DNA of 36,319 bases, taken from contig JBBROD010000048.1 in assembly GCA_038229715.1 (NCBI GenBank), forward strand, positions 1-36,319, given 5' to 3'. Origin of the DNA: JANMES01 sp038229715. GTDB lineage: Bacteria > Planctomycetota > Phycisphaerae > Tepidisphaerales > Tepidisphaeraceae. Each line of letters opens with the position of its first letter. Position 1 is the stretch's first letter. Positions 24,494-31,623 of the stretch are shown piece after piece. A program made the translations under genes and the position numbers. The notes under the pieces were generated by a model that had not been told where the DNA came from, searched no databases, and worked only from the letters and a program-made list of their open reading frames with translations.

Positions 24494-25960
24494 ATGCTGC
24501 TCGAACCATTACTGAATCACGCAAAAAATAAGCCCAACGAGGTCGCCATTGTGGACGACAAAGGCCCGACCACCTTCGGTCAACTCGCCGCGATGGCGGC
24601 GGGACTCGGGCAGTACCTGTCGGCCCAAACGTCGCAGCCGCGCGTCGGGCTGCTGCTGCCGGCCAGCGCCGGGTTCGTCGCCAGCTTTTACGGAACGCTG
24701 CTGGCGGGCAAGACGATCATCCCGATCAACTTCCTGCTCGGCGATAAGGAAATCGCCCACGTCTTAAAAGACAGCGGCGTGGATACGGTTGTCACCATCC
24801 CGCAGCTGGCCGGGCGATTGGCGGGGCATCCGATGAAGGTGATCGACATCACCGCGCTCCCGCCGACCCCGCCGGCGGCGATCGAACCGAAAATCCCACA
24901 GCGCAGCGCCGATGACCTCGCCGTCGTCATGTACACCAGCGGCACGAGCGGGCTACCCAAGGGCGCGATGCTCACCTTCGGCAATCTCCACTCCGACACC
25001 GTCCACTCGATCGAAGCGATCCAGCTGAAATCGACCCACTCGTTCCTCGGCGTGGTCCCGCTGTTCCACGCGCTGGGGATGATGGCGTCGATGCTCGTGC
25101 CGATCCAACTCGGCAGCAAGGCGGTCTACCTCAGCCGGTTCAGCCCCGTGGCGGCGATGAACGCAATCCGCGAGCACAAGATCAGCTTCATGTTCGGCGT
25201 GCCCAGCATGTACGCCACGATCGCGAACATGAAAAACGCATCGGCCGACGATTTCAAACACATGTACGCCGTCATCTCCGGAGGCGAACCGCTTTCGCCG
25301 CAGTTGAACGAACTGTTCAAAAAGCGGTTCGGCCAACCCATTCTTCAAGGGTACGGCCTGACCGAAACCAGCCCGTGCATCGCGTTCAACACGCCGCTGA
25401 TGAGCAAGATGGGCTCCGTCGGCAAGCCCATCCCGTCGGCAGAGTTCCGCATCGCCGGCGAGAACGGCGAACCGCTCAAGCCCGGCGAAGTCGGCGAGAT
25501 CTGGGTCAAGGGCCCGATGGTGATGAAGGGCTACCTGAATCTGCCCGAGGTGACGAAAGAAATCCTCACCGCCGACGGCTACTTCAAAACCGGCGACCTC
25601 GGCAAGTTTGACGACGAGGGTTTCCTCTTCATCACCGGCCGGAAGAAGGACATGATCATCGTCGCCGGTGAAAAAGTGTTCCCGCGCGAGATCGAAGAAA
25701 TCCTGATGCACCACCCAGCCGTCCAAGACGCCGCCGTCATCGGCAAAAAAGACGAAAGCCGCGGCGAAGTGGTTGTCGCGTTCGTCGAGCCGAAAAAAGA
25801 TCAGACGGTAACGATCGAGCAGCTCAAGGAAGTCATCAAGCAACACAACGTGCCGAACTGGAAATGCCCGCGGGAGTATTTCATCGTCGACGATTTGCCA
25901 AGAAGCCCTACTGGAAAGGTTCTGAAGCGGGAGTTGGCGGCGAAGCTTAACGGCAATTGA
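24494..25960 (+). CDS. Acyl-CoA synthetase (AMP-forming, long-chain fatty acid ligase type)
   Basis: 488 residues of the ANL adenylating superfamily. It activates a carboxylic acid with ATP and joins it to CoA. Motifs: A3 P-loop YTSGTSGLPKGAM (147-159), A5 GYGLTETSP, A7 YFKTGDLGKFDDEG, A8 ITGRKKDMIIVAGEKVFPREIEE, and the A10 catalytic lysine K475 in SPTGKVLKRELAAK. Fatty acids are the likely substrates, judged from resemblance to LcfB/FadD-like enzymes; chain length cannot be inferred. The start is the ATG with GGAGG six bases upstream; the frame extends 23 codons further into the repeat at 24334-24449 but without homology. A fragment nearly identical to the 3' end recurs about 220 bases downstream at 26126-26170. 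Confidence 0.93.
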   Translation: MLLEPLLNHAKNKPNEVAIVDDKGPTTFGQLAAMAAGLGQYLSAQTSQPRVGLLLPASAGFVASFYGTLLAGKTIIPINFLLGDKEIAHVLKDSGVDTVVTIPQLAGRLAGHPMKVIDITALPPTPPAAIEPKIPQRSADDLAVVMYTSGTSGLPKGAMLTFGNLHSDTVHSIEAIQLKSTHSFLGVVPLFHALGMMASMLVPIQLGSKAVYLSRFSPVAAMNAIREHKISFMFGVPSMYATIANMKNASADDFKHMYAVISGGEPLSPQLNELFKKRFGQPILQGYGLTETSPCIAFNTPLMSKMGSVGKPIPSAEFRIAGENGEPLKPGEVGEIWVKGPMVMKGYLNLPEVTKEILTADGYFKTGDLGKFDDEGFLFITGRKKDMIIVAGEKVFPREIEEILMHHPAVQDAAVIGKKDESRGEVVVAFVEPKKDQTVTIEQLKEVIKQHNVPNWKCPREYFIVDDLPRSPTGKVLKRELAAKLNGN

Positions 25961-25961
25961 T

Positions 25962-26024
25962 GTAGGGCGGGGCAGCAGTCCCGCCATGAAGTGCCACCGC
26001 GGCGGGACTGCTGTCCCGCCCTAC
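25962..26024. repeat. Inverted repeat, GTAGGGCGGG family
   Basis: The 24-base arms 25962-25985 and 26001-26024 are reverse complements with one mismatch (GTAGGGCGGG ... CCCGCCCTAC), around a 15-base loop. Each arm has an internal GCAGCAGTCCCGCC-type segment. It begins directly after the acyl-CoA ligase stop, in a convergent gap, and could serve as a terminator. From memory the word is a common dispersed repeat. Confidence 0.9.
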
Positions 26025-26125
26025 TGTTGGCTCGATCGCACTGTTGGGCAGATAAAAACTGATGGATCAGGCGTGGGTGGGAACAGTTGTTTTGTCGCCG
26101 GCGAAAACCAATGCTCGATAACCGG

Positions 26126-26170
26126 CCTTTATTGGGAAGGTGCTGAAGCGGGAGTTGGCGGCGACGGCAA
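26126..26170 (+). pseudogene. Duplicated fragment of the acyl-CoA ligase 3' end
   Basis: Bases 26143-26164 are identical to 25922-25943, inside the last codons of the acyl-CoA ligase, and similarity continues on both sides with a few changes and a six-base deletion before CGGCAA. Read on the plus strand the fragment gives GKVLKRELAA, the A10 motif of the ligase. It is a remnant of a duplicated ligase gene or of a local 3'-end duplication. On the minus strand it encodes the C-terminal tail of the membrane protein gene at 26129-28225. Confidence 0.75.
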
Positions 26171-28225
26171 ATGTTGGTCATAAGGAATAATTTCGCGATA
26201 GCGGACTTCAGGCGGTATCCGCGGAGTCCCGTAAGTCTGACTGAAGCGGTAAAGCTCATTCCAGTTTATGAACAACCACCACTTTCGGTCAGCTTTGAGC
26301 CCATGCGTCCAACAATCGACGGCCCATCGTCCCGGCGCGGTGTCGACATCGAACACGGTTCGGTAGCGCAGTTGCGTCATTGGAATGTGATATGAAAAGG
26401 CGGTCGCATCACCTACAAGAACAATATTAGTACTGCGGACAATTGGCTCATTCGACCAAAGATCCAAATCATCCACATCGGTGAATCCAATATATTGCGT
26501 TAATTCTACGCCATCCAGATGAATTGCGCTGTTGAGCCGAACACGAACACCGCCGGTCCAGATCGCGATCATGGGGATTGCTACCAGCGTGACGACCCAA
26601 CTGATTCTCCGCTCCACCAACTGGGCAACGGCGATCGCCACCATCGGAATCGCCAGGACATAAAACCGCCCCTGCAGATGCGTCATCAACAACCAAAACG
26701 CCGTCAGGCCGAGGAGCATGAAGAGGAGGAACTGCGACTCCGACCGCCGCAGCGAGAGCAGGATCGCGAGGACGCCGATCGGCAGGAGCGCGTAGCCGAA
26801 GCGCCAATCGGCGAAGACCTGCCGCCACAATTCGGCGACGCGGACGCTCATCGCCTGCTGGTCCGGCCTTGGTTTGTGGGCTTTGTAGAAGCGATCGGAC
26901 TGCTCCTGGCTGAAATGCCCGCGGCCGAGGAGTTTTTGTTGCTCGGGGAAGACGGGATTGCCGGCCCAGGCGTAGTTGCGGATCAGCCACGGCGAGAACA
27001 CCAGCAGGCCGGCGATGAGGAACAGCGCCACCGACCTCGCCAGCCGCTTGAGCGAAACACCGGCCAGCACGATGCCGCGGAGCAGCACGACGGCCGTCAT
27101 GGCGGCGGGGATGCCCAATAGCAGGAGCGGCACGCCGGTCAGTTTGCAGCCGCAGGCGAAGCCCGCCATCAGGCCGGCGATAATAAAGTGGTGCTGCTGC
27201 ATCAGCCGCATCAGGAAACTGCCGTCGCGACGAACCGGCGAGGTGATCAGCCGGTCCAGCGATCGCAGCGCCCACGCGATCGCCAGCGTGCCGTACAGCA
27301 GCAGGCCGCCCTCGTTGTAGGCGATCGAGCCGAGCATCGGCATCCACGGCGCGCTCGCGGCCAGCAGGGCGGCCATGATCGCCACGAATCGCCCGCGCCC
27401 CGCTTGCTCCGCCACAGCGGCGTACACCGCAGCGACGCTGAGCCCGACGAACGCCGCGTGCATCATCTGCGCCAGGAACTGCGCCACCCACGGGCCGCCC
27501 ATCAGGTGCATCGCGAACAGATAGTGCATCTCCACGTTGAACGGGAAAAAGGAAAACACGTTGTGATGTAAGGGCACGATGCGCCCAAGCTCGAGCCACT
27601 CGCGCGGCACTTGCAGGTGATACTCCAGCACGTCGTAGGCATTGGGCTCGTCCGCGCCCCACAAAAACCCGGCGGGCAACATCGCACAGGTGAGGGTGAT
27701 GCCGGCCAGCGGGACGATCAGCAGCCACCAGTAATGCACGAGATCAACCGAGAGATCGACACGCCGGGGCAAAGTGAATCGCCGCTTCGGATTCTCCGCG
27801 TCGGTTGGATTGACGCGGAGCAGATGCAGCGACAGCGAAATCCACCCGACAACGATGAGCCCCCACGCGACGATCTGATTCATCGCGCCGACCAACCCCA
27901 GGCCCAGGATCAGCAGACTCAGAATACCCAGCCCCAACGCAAGGATCGTGACGCGCGCCAGTGCATCGCGGCGAGGCAGCCGCAGCAGATTCCACGGAAT
28001 CGCTCCCCAGCCGTACGCCGCCAGCAGCCAGCCGACGAGCAGCAGCCCGCTGGTCAGCAGTTGATACACCGCCGCCGCCCAGCCGACGCCGGCTTCGAGC
28101 AACACCGTGGCGATGAAGACGATCGCCACGATCGGCCAGAACAACTTGCCGGCTCGTTCGGCCCATGGCGATCTCTGCAGATCCGGCGAAGCGTAGGAGA
28201 GAGGTTGCGGCTGGCGTTTACTCAT
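26129..28225 (-). CDS. Multi-pass membrane glycosyltransferase-like protein (GT39/ArnT-like)
   Basis: 698 residues with about twelve hydrophobic helices. The N-terminus is cytoplasmic and polar (MSKRQPQPLSYASP). After four helices a loop carries GADEPNAYDVLEYHLQVPREWLEL, the acidic, tyrosine/histidine-containing loop typical of GT-C enzymes that use lipid-phosphate sugars. Then come NVFSFFPFNVEMHYLFAM, AGFACGCKLTGVPLL, WLIRNYAWAGNPVFP and a soluble C-terminal part (YRTVFDVDTAPGRWAVD, NWNELYRFSQTYGTPRIPPEVRYREI). It probably transfers a sugar to a lipid or protein outside the membrane; the acceptor is unknown. The ATG at 28225 is preferred over an in-frame TTG three codons upstream; neither has a good Shine-Dalgarno. 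The last 13 residues (LPSPPTPASAPSQ) derive from the antisense of the duplicated ligase fragment. Confidence 0.85.
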   Translation of the reverse strand: MSKRQPQPLSYASPDLQRSPWAERAGKLFWPIVAIVFIATVLLEAGVGWAAAVYQLLTSGLLLVGWLLAAYGWGAIPWNLLRLPRRDALARVTILALGLGILSLLILGLGLVGAMNQIVAWGLIVVGWISLSLHLLRVNPTDAENPKRRFTLPRRVDLSVDLVHYWWLLIVPLAGITLTCAMLPAGFLWGADEPNAYDVLEYHLQVPREWLELGRIVPLHHNVFSFFPFNVEMHYLFAMHLMGGPWVAQFLAQMMHAAFVGLSVAAVYAAVAEQAGRGRFVAIMAALLAASAPWMPMLGSIAYNEGGLLLYGTLAIAWALRSLDRLITSPVRRDGSFLMRLMQQHHFIIAGLMAGFACGCKLTGVPLLLLGIPAAMTAVVLLRGIVLAGVSLKRLARSVALFLIAGLLVFSPWLIRNYAWAGNPVFPEQQKLLGRGHFSQEQSDRFYKAHKPRPDQQAMSVRVAELWRQVFADWRFGYALLPIGVLAILLSLRRSESQFLLFMLLGLTAFWLLMTHLQGRFYVLAIPMVAIAVAQLVERRISWVVTLVAIPMIAIWTGGVRVRLNSAIHLDGVELTQYIGFTDVDDLDLWSNEPIVRSTNIVLVGDATAFSYHIPMTQLRYRTVFDVDTAPGRWAVDCWTHGLKADRKWWLFINWNELYRFSQTYGTPRIPPEVRYREIIPYDQHLPSPPTPASAPSQ

Positions 28226-28261
28226 GGCGTCCAAGATGCAGCCGAACTGGAAAACGGCGTT

Positions 28262-28485
28262 CTTGTAGCACGGCCGTCTCGCCCGTGCCAGACAGCGTCG
28301 CGGTTCGGGCGATCGGGATTCTCTGTAACTTCGCGCTGTTTGGCATGGGCTGGTAGCCCATGCGACAGGCGGGCCGTTCGTCGCATGGGCTACCAGCCCA
28401 TGCCAAACAACTGTCGATATGTATTGACTCTCCGGTTTTCAAAGGCAATTCTGCTCGGCACGGGTGGTAGGCCCGCGTTACGAGG
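28262..28485. repeat. Imperfect outer inverted repeat enclosing another element
   Basis: The left arm (about 28262-28289, GTAGCACGG ... GCCCGTGCC) and right arm (about 28457-28485, GGCACGGG ... CGCGTTACGAGG) are imperfect reverse complements. Between them lies the CATGGGCTACCAGCCCATG element at 28338-28408. It occupies the 278-base gap between hemA and the membrane glycosyltransferase gene and would uncouple their transcription. Confidence 0.6.
28338..28408. repeat. Inverted repeat, CATGGGCTACCAGCCCATG family (copy 2)
   Basis: The arms 28338-28365 and 28381-28408 are exact or near-exact reverse complements of 27-28 bases around a 15-base loop. The arms are the same word as at 7439-7501, but here the GTTTGGCATGG ends face outward and the TCGCA ends face the loop, the opposite order to copy 1. 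Confidence 0.9.
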
Positions 28486-28503
28486 ATGCAATCGCACCGT
28501 CCC

Positions 28504-29799
28504 TCATTCCGCCGGCGGGTCGTTTTCATCTTTGAGCTGAAACAGCTTCTGCATCGCATGTGCGTATCCGCCGGGCAGGCCGTGGGATGTATTTGATTCG
28601 CGGAGAGTTTTGATCGGGTCGTGCAGCAGCTTATTGACGATCCGCCGGGCGAGGTCTTCCAGGTGATGCTTTTCGTCTTCGCTGATGTTGGGCAATTTGC
28701 CGATCGTGCGTGCCACTTCCTCGCTCGCCAGTTCGTGCGACCGCTTGAAGAGCTGGTCGATAACCGGCCCCATCTCGCGCGTGCGGTGCCAGATAAGGAA
28801 CTCTTCGACACCCTTCGTGACGATCAGCTTGGCAGCGTCGATCGCGTCGCGGCGGCTCGCCAGCGTGCCGGACACCACCTGTTGCAGGTCGTCGATGTTG
28901 TAGAGGTAGACGTTATCGAGTTCCCCCACGCCGGGCTCGATGTCGCGCGGGACGGCGATGTCGATCAACACGATCGGCCGGCCGCGACGCTGGCGGCGGA
29001 GCGATTTGAACTGCTTTTGCGTGATGATCGGCAACGTACTGCCGGTGGAGGAAATCACGATGTCCGCGGCGACGAGATGCTCGCTCAGCGTGTCGAACGG
29101 AACGGGCAAACCCCCGAACCGCTCGGCCAAGCCGGCGGCTTTAACGCCGTCGCGGTTGCAGATCAGCACCCGGCCGGGCTGGAGCGAGTAAAAGTTCTGC
29201 AGCACCGCCTCGGCCATCTCACCGGCGCCGATGCAGAGCAGGACTTTGTCAGCAAACGTTTCAAAAATCTGTTTCGCGTGGTCGACCGCCACGCTGGCCA
29301 CACTGAGCCTTCCTTCAGACAATGCCGTATCTGACATCACCTGCTTGCCGACGGCGATCGCCCGCTGGAACAACGGGTTGAGCATTTTCCCCGCGCCCGA
29401 CAGCTTGGCCGACAGTTCGTAAGCGCCGCGGACCTGGCCGAGGATTTGTGTTTCGCCGAGCACCATTGAATCGAGCGAACTGGTGACCGAGAACAAGTGT
29501 TCGACGACGGCGCGGTCGCTTTTCTCATACAAGTGCGGCCGAAACGCATCGGCCCGCAATTGCTGGAACTCGGCCAGGAAGGTGAGCATCTCGTCCGCAG
29601 TCGGTCCGCCGTGCGGGGCGCGGGCGGCGTAGAACTCGACGCGGTTGCACGTCGACAGCAGAACCGCCTCAGCGCCCGCGAACCGCTCGCGGAACGCCGC
29701 GATCGCCTGCTGCTGGCGGTCGGCGCTGAGCGCCCACTTCTCGCGAACTTCGAGCGGCGCGGTGGTGTGATTCAGTCCAAGGAGGAGCAGCCGATGCAT
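28504..29799 (-). CDS. hemA: Glutamyl-tRNA reductase
   Basis: 431 residues. It reduces glutamyl-tRNA to glutamate-1-semialdehyde with NADPH, the first committed step of C5 tetrapyrrole synthesis. It begins LLLLGLNHTTAPLEVREKW; the catalytic cysteine is C51 in LLSTCNRVEFYA. The substrate domain has SVTSSLDSMVLGETQILGQVRGAY, the NADPH-binding domain VLLCIGAGEMAE and ICNRD, then ISSTGSTLP and VLIDIAVPRDIEP. The C-terminal dimerisation helices (about 330-415) end with YAHAMQKLFQL. The ATG overlaps the stop of hemX by one base (TGATG), with GAGG eight bases upstream, so translation is coupled. The frame is open 49 codons further upstream but lies within hemX and is ignored. Confidence 0.96.
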   Translation of the reverse strand: MHRLLLLGLNHTTAPLEVREKWALSADRQQQAIAAFRERFAGAEAVLLSTCNRVEFYAARAPHGGPTADEMLTFLAEFQQLRADAFRPHLYEKSDRAVVEHLFSVTSSLDSMVLGETQILGQVRGAYELSAKLSGAGKMLNPLFQRAIAVGKQVMSDTALSEGRLSVASVAVDHAKQIFETFADKVLLCIGAGEMAEAVLQNFYSLQPGRVLICNRDGVKAAGLAERFGGLPVPFDTLSEHLVAADIVISSTGSTLPIITQKQFKSLRRQRRGRPIVLIDIAVPRDIEPGVGELDNVYLYNIDDLQQVVSGTLASRRDAIDAAKLIVTKGVEEFLIWHRTREMGPVIDQLFKRSHELASEEVARTIGKLPNISEDEKHHLEDLARRIVNKLLHDPIKTLRESNTSHGLPGGYAHAMQKLFQLKDENDPPAE

Positions 29800-30635
29800 C
29801 AGTGCTGACCTCCGGAAGGGACGTATTGAACGGCGATCAACGTGCCGAGCACCAGGAACAACCCGAACACGCTCAAAATCGCCGCCTTGCGACCGCGGAA
29901 GGTGGGGTTGATCGGCGCGTGGAGCACGATCGCGTAAACCACCCACACCGCAAACGCCAGCAGCACTTTAGGGTTGGTGTACCAGTGAATGCCCAGATTC
30001 GTCTTGCTGTGCGTGAGCACGCGAACAAGCCCCGTCACCAGGCCGATCGTGAGCAGCGCAAATCCCAGCGTTACGCTGCTGTAGGTGATGTGTTCCAATC
30101 GCTCTAGGCTGCCGAGCTTCGGGCCGGTCGACGGATGTTTGGCGCGGAGTTGGTTCTGCTTGATCAGGTACATCACCCCCGCCACGCCGGCGATGAAGAA
30201 AGCGAACAGCCCGCCGAAACTGCTGACGCGGTGCGTCCATTCCCACGATCCGTCGGCGTATTCGTGGGGCTTGGCTTTGCCGAAGATGCCAGCCGCGATC
30301 ATCAGCACGATGACGATGGGCATGACCAACCATTCCAGCCCGCCGAGGGGTTTGGATCGCTGCACGTATTGCACGAAAATCGCCAGCAACAGGCCGAGCC
30401 AGATGAACGCATCGAAATTATCTTCCAGCGGAATCCAACTGCCGCGACTGGCGCTGTGCCAGATCAGCACGATCGCGCTCAGCAGAACGCCGACGTACAT
30501 CATCGCTTTGGAGAAGACGCGGAGATCGTTCCGCTCCCACCAGACGCGCGCCAGCGACACAACCCCGCCGACGGCGAACGCGAGCGTCGCCGCGACGAGG
30601 AGTAGAAGTTGGCCGGTGGTGGGTACTTCAGGCAT
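29799..30635 (-). CDS. hemX: HemX/CcsA-like cytochrome c assembly family membrane protein
   Basis: 278 residues with about eight transmembrane helices: residues 9-29, 44-60, 76-90, 101-118, 137-158, 190-212, 226-243 and 255-272. It belongs to the CcsA/ResC/HemX superfamily, with conserved histidines in VLIWHSASRGSW, EWTHRVSSFGG and VLHAPINP. HemX proteins occur beside hemA and are thought to affect GluTR level or haem handling; related CcsA/ResC proteins deliver haem for cytochrome c maturation. Position between sirC and hemA supports the HemX assignment, but a role in cytochrome c assembly is not excluded. Its start overlaps the sirC stop by eight bases and its stop overlaps hemA by one. Confidence 0.85.
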   Translation of the reverse strand: MPEVPTTGQLLLLVAATLAFAVGGVVSLARVWWERNDLRVFSKAMMYVGVLLSAIVLIWHSASRGSWIPLEDNFDAFIWLGLLLAIFVQYVQRSKPLGGLEWLVMPIVIVLMIAAGIFGKAKPHEYADGSWEWTHRVSSFGGLFAFFIAGVAGVMYLIKQNQLRAKHPSTGPKLGSLERLEHITYSSVTLGFALLTIGLVTGLVRVLTHSKTNLGIHWYTNPKVLLAFAVWVVYAIVLHAPINPTFRGRKAAILSVFGLFLVLGTLIAVQYVPSGGQH

Positions 30636-31278
30636 GGTGGATTTCGGATGGCGGATTGCGGAGTGCGGATCGCACCCAGGATGTTAAGCCCTCAAGGCCG
30701 CCGTCACGGAGGGCGGCGATCGCTTCGTCGGAAGCCAGCTGAAGAAAAACCGCACGCCGCTGCGCCTCGGAGGCGTTTGGGTCGTTGAGCACGGTATCGC
30801 GTAGTTGCGTCATCGCGTCGGCCATCATCAGCAGGTCGCGGTCGAGGTGGCGGACGATGCAGTCGCGAATTTTGGTCGCCAGCACCGGCGACCCACCGGC
30901 CGAGACGGTGAGCGTGACCGCCCCCTCGCGATGGAGTGCGGGCGTCGCGAAGTCCCCGGGTTCGGTGTCGCTGCCGTCCGCCCGGTTGACGAGCAGCCCG
31001 CGGGCGTGGGCGTCACGGACGACGGCATCATTGACGGCGGGGATATTGGTTGCGGCAAATACCAAGCCGGCTCCGTCCAGATGGCGGGCTTCGAATCGCT
31101 CGGCGACGCGGACGACCGCCGACGGAACGCCGTCGCAAAACTCCGGCGAGACGACACGAATCGACGTCGCCCCAGCGGCCAGCAGCCCCGTGCATTTGCG
31201 CGCCGCCACCTTCCCCCCGCCGACGATCACGATCGGGCGGGCGGTCACGTCGAGCATCAACGGGTACGCGTACGACAT
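30628..31278 (-). CDS. Precorrin-2 dehydrogenase/sirohydrochlorin ferrochelatase (SirC/Met8-like)
   Basis: 216 residues, matching the N-terminal half of CysG. It would oxidise precorrin-2 to sirohydrochlorin with NAD and possibly insert iron to make sirohaem. The Rossmann motif is PIVIVGGGKVAARKCTGLLAAGA in part (about 15-36), followed by VVSPEF, LVFAATNIPAVNDAV, VNRADGSDTEPGDFATPAL, and TVSAGGSPVLATKIRD, all typical. It is the first gene of the sirC-hemX-hemA operon, common in Gram-positives and planctomycetes, linking sirohaem and haem supply. The tail SALRNPPSEIHHA is encoded by a tandem 7-base repeat (30645-30672) and is not part of the enzyme fold. No Shine-Dalgarno sequence precedes the ATG. 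Confidence 0.9.
   Translation of the reverse strand: MSYAYPLMLDVTARPIVIVGGGKVAARKCTGLLAAGATSIRVVSPEFCDGVPSAVVRVAERFEARHLDGAGLVFAATNIPAVNDAVVRDAHARGLLVNRADGSDTEPGDFATPALHREGAVTLTVSAGGSPVLATKIRDCIVRHLDRDLLMMADAMTQLRDTVLNDPNASEAQRRAVFLQLASDEAIAALRDGGLEGLTSWVRSALRNPPSEIHHA
30645..30672. repeat. Four tandem 7-base repeats in the sirC 3' end
   Basis: CGGATGG, CGGATTG, CGGAGTG and CGGATCG follow one another without gaps. The tract lies inside the last codons of sirC and 10 bases upstream of the hemX ATG (30635). From memory, GCGGATTGCGGAGTGCGG-like tracts are common dispersed repeats in planctomycetes. Slippage of one unit would shift the sirC frame. Confidence 0.85.
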
Positions 31279-31623
31279 CAGTGAAGGTCATTGTACGACA
31301 CACCGGCAAATGGGTCTAAGGAACCATCACAGTTCGTGCAATACAGGCGGCTGGTCCGTTTGAAATGTTGGCAATTGCGTCAGATGTGAACTCGACCGTA
31401 CCACGGGCCTCCGGCCCGTGCCGATTGCGTTAGTCCTTCTAAAAAATTGAATTCACAGACATTCCTGCGCCGTTGGCACGGGCCGGAGGCCCGTGATACG
31501 GTTGAGTTTTCAGACTGACTCATTTGCAAAATTCATCGGATTTGAAAAGTTTGAATTTTCATTCTTCGTTCCGCGACCTTCCTCGAATTGCCTTTTTACC
31601 GCCTTCGCGTACCTTCCACAGCC
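31279..31623. other. Divergent gap between sirC and methylthioadenosine phosphorylase
   Basis: 345 bases with no gene. The inverted repeat at 31391-31506 takes up its centre. The flanks (31279-31390 and 31507-31623) must hold promoters for both genes, but I see no convincing -10/-35 pair and no Shine-Dalgarno sequence before either ATG. Confidence 0.5.
31391..31506. repeat. Inverted repeat, CCACGGGC family (copy 2)
   Basis: The left arm (31391-31424, CTCGACCGTACCACGGGC start) and right arm (31475-31506, ending ATACGGTTGAG) are reverse complements with few mismatches. The loop contains TGAATTCAC and GCGCCGTT, also found in the loop of the copy at 24334-24449. The two copies therefore share descent along their whole length and not only in the arms. 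Confidence 0.88.

Noticed and set aside
25986..26183. 65-codon plus-strand frame after the acyl-CoA ligase
   Set aside because: It is made of the inverted-repeat arm and the duplicated ligase fragment in a different frame from GKVLKREL; no start signal or homology.
29800..29946. 49-codon N-terminal extension of hemA
   Set aside because: It lies wholly inside hemX in another frame; GluTR homology starts at MHRLLLLGLNHTT and the TGATG overlap explains the start.
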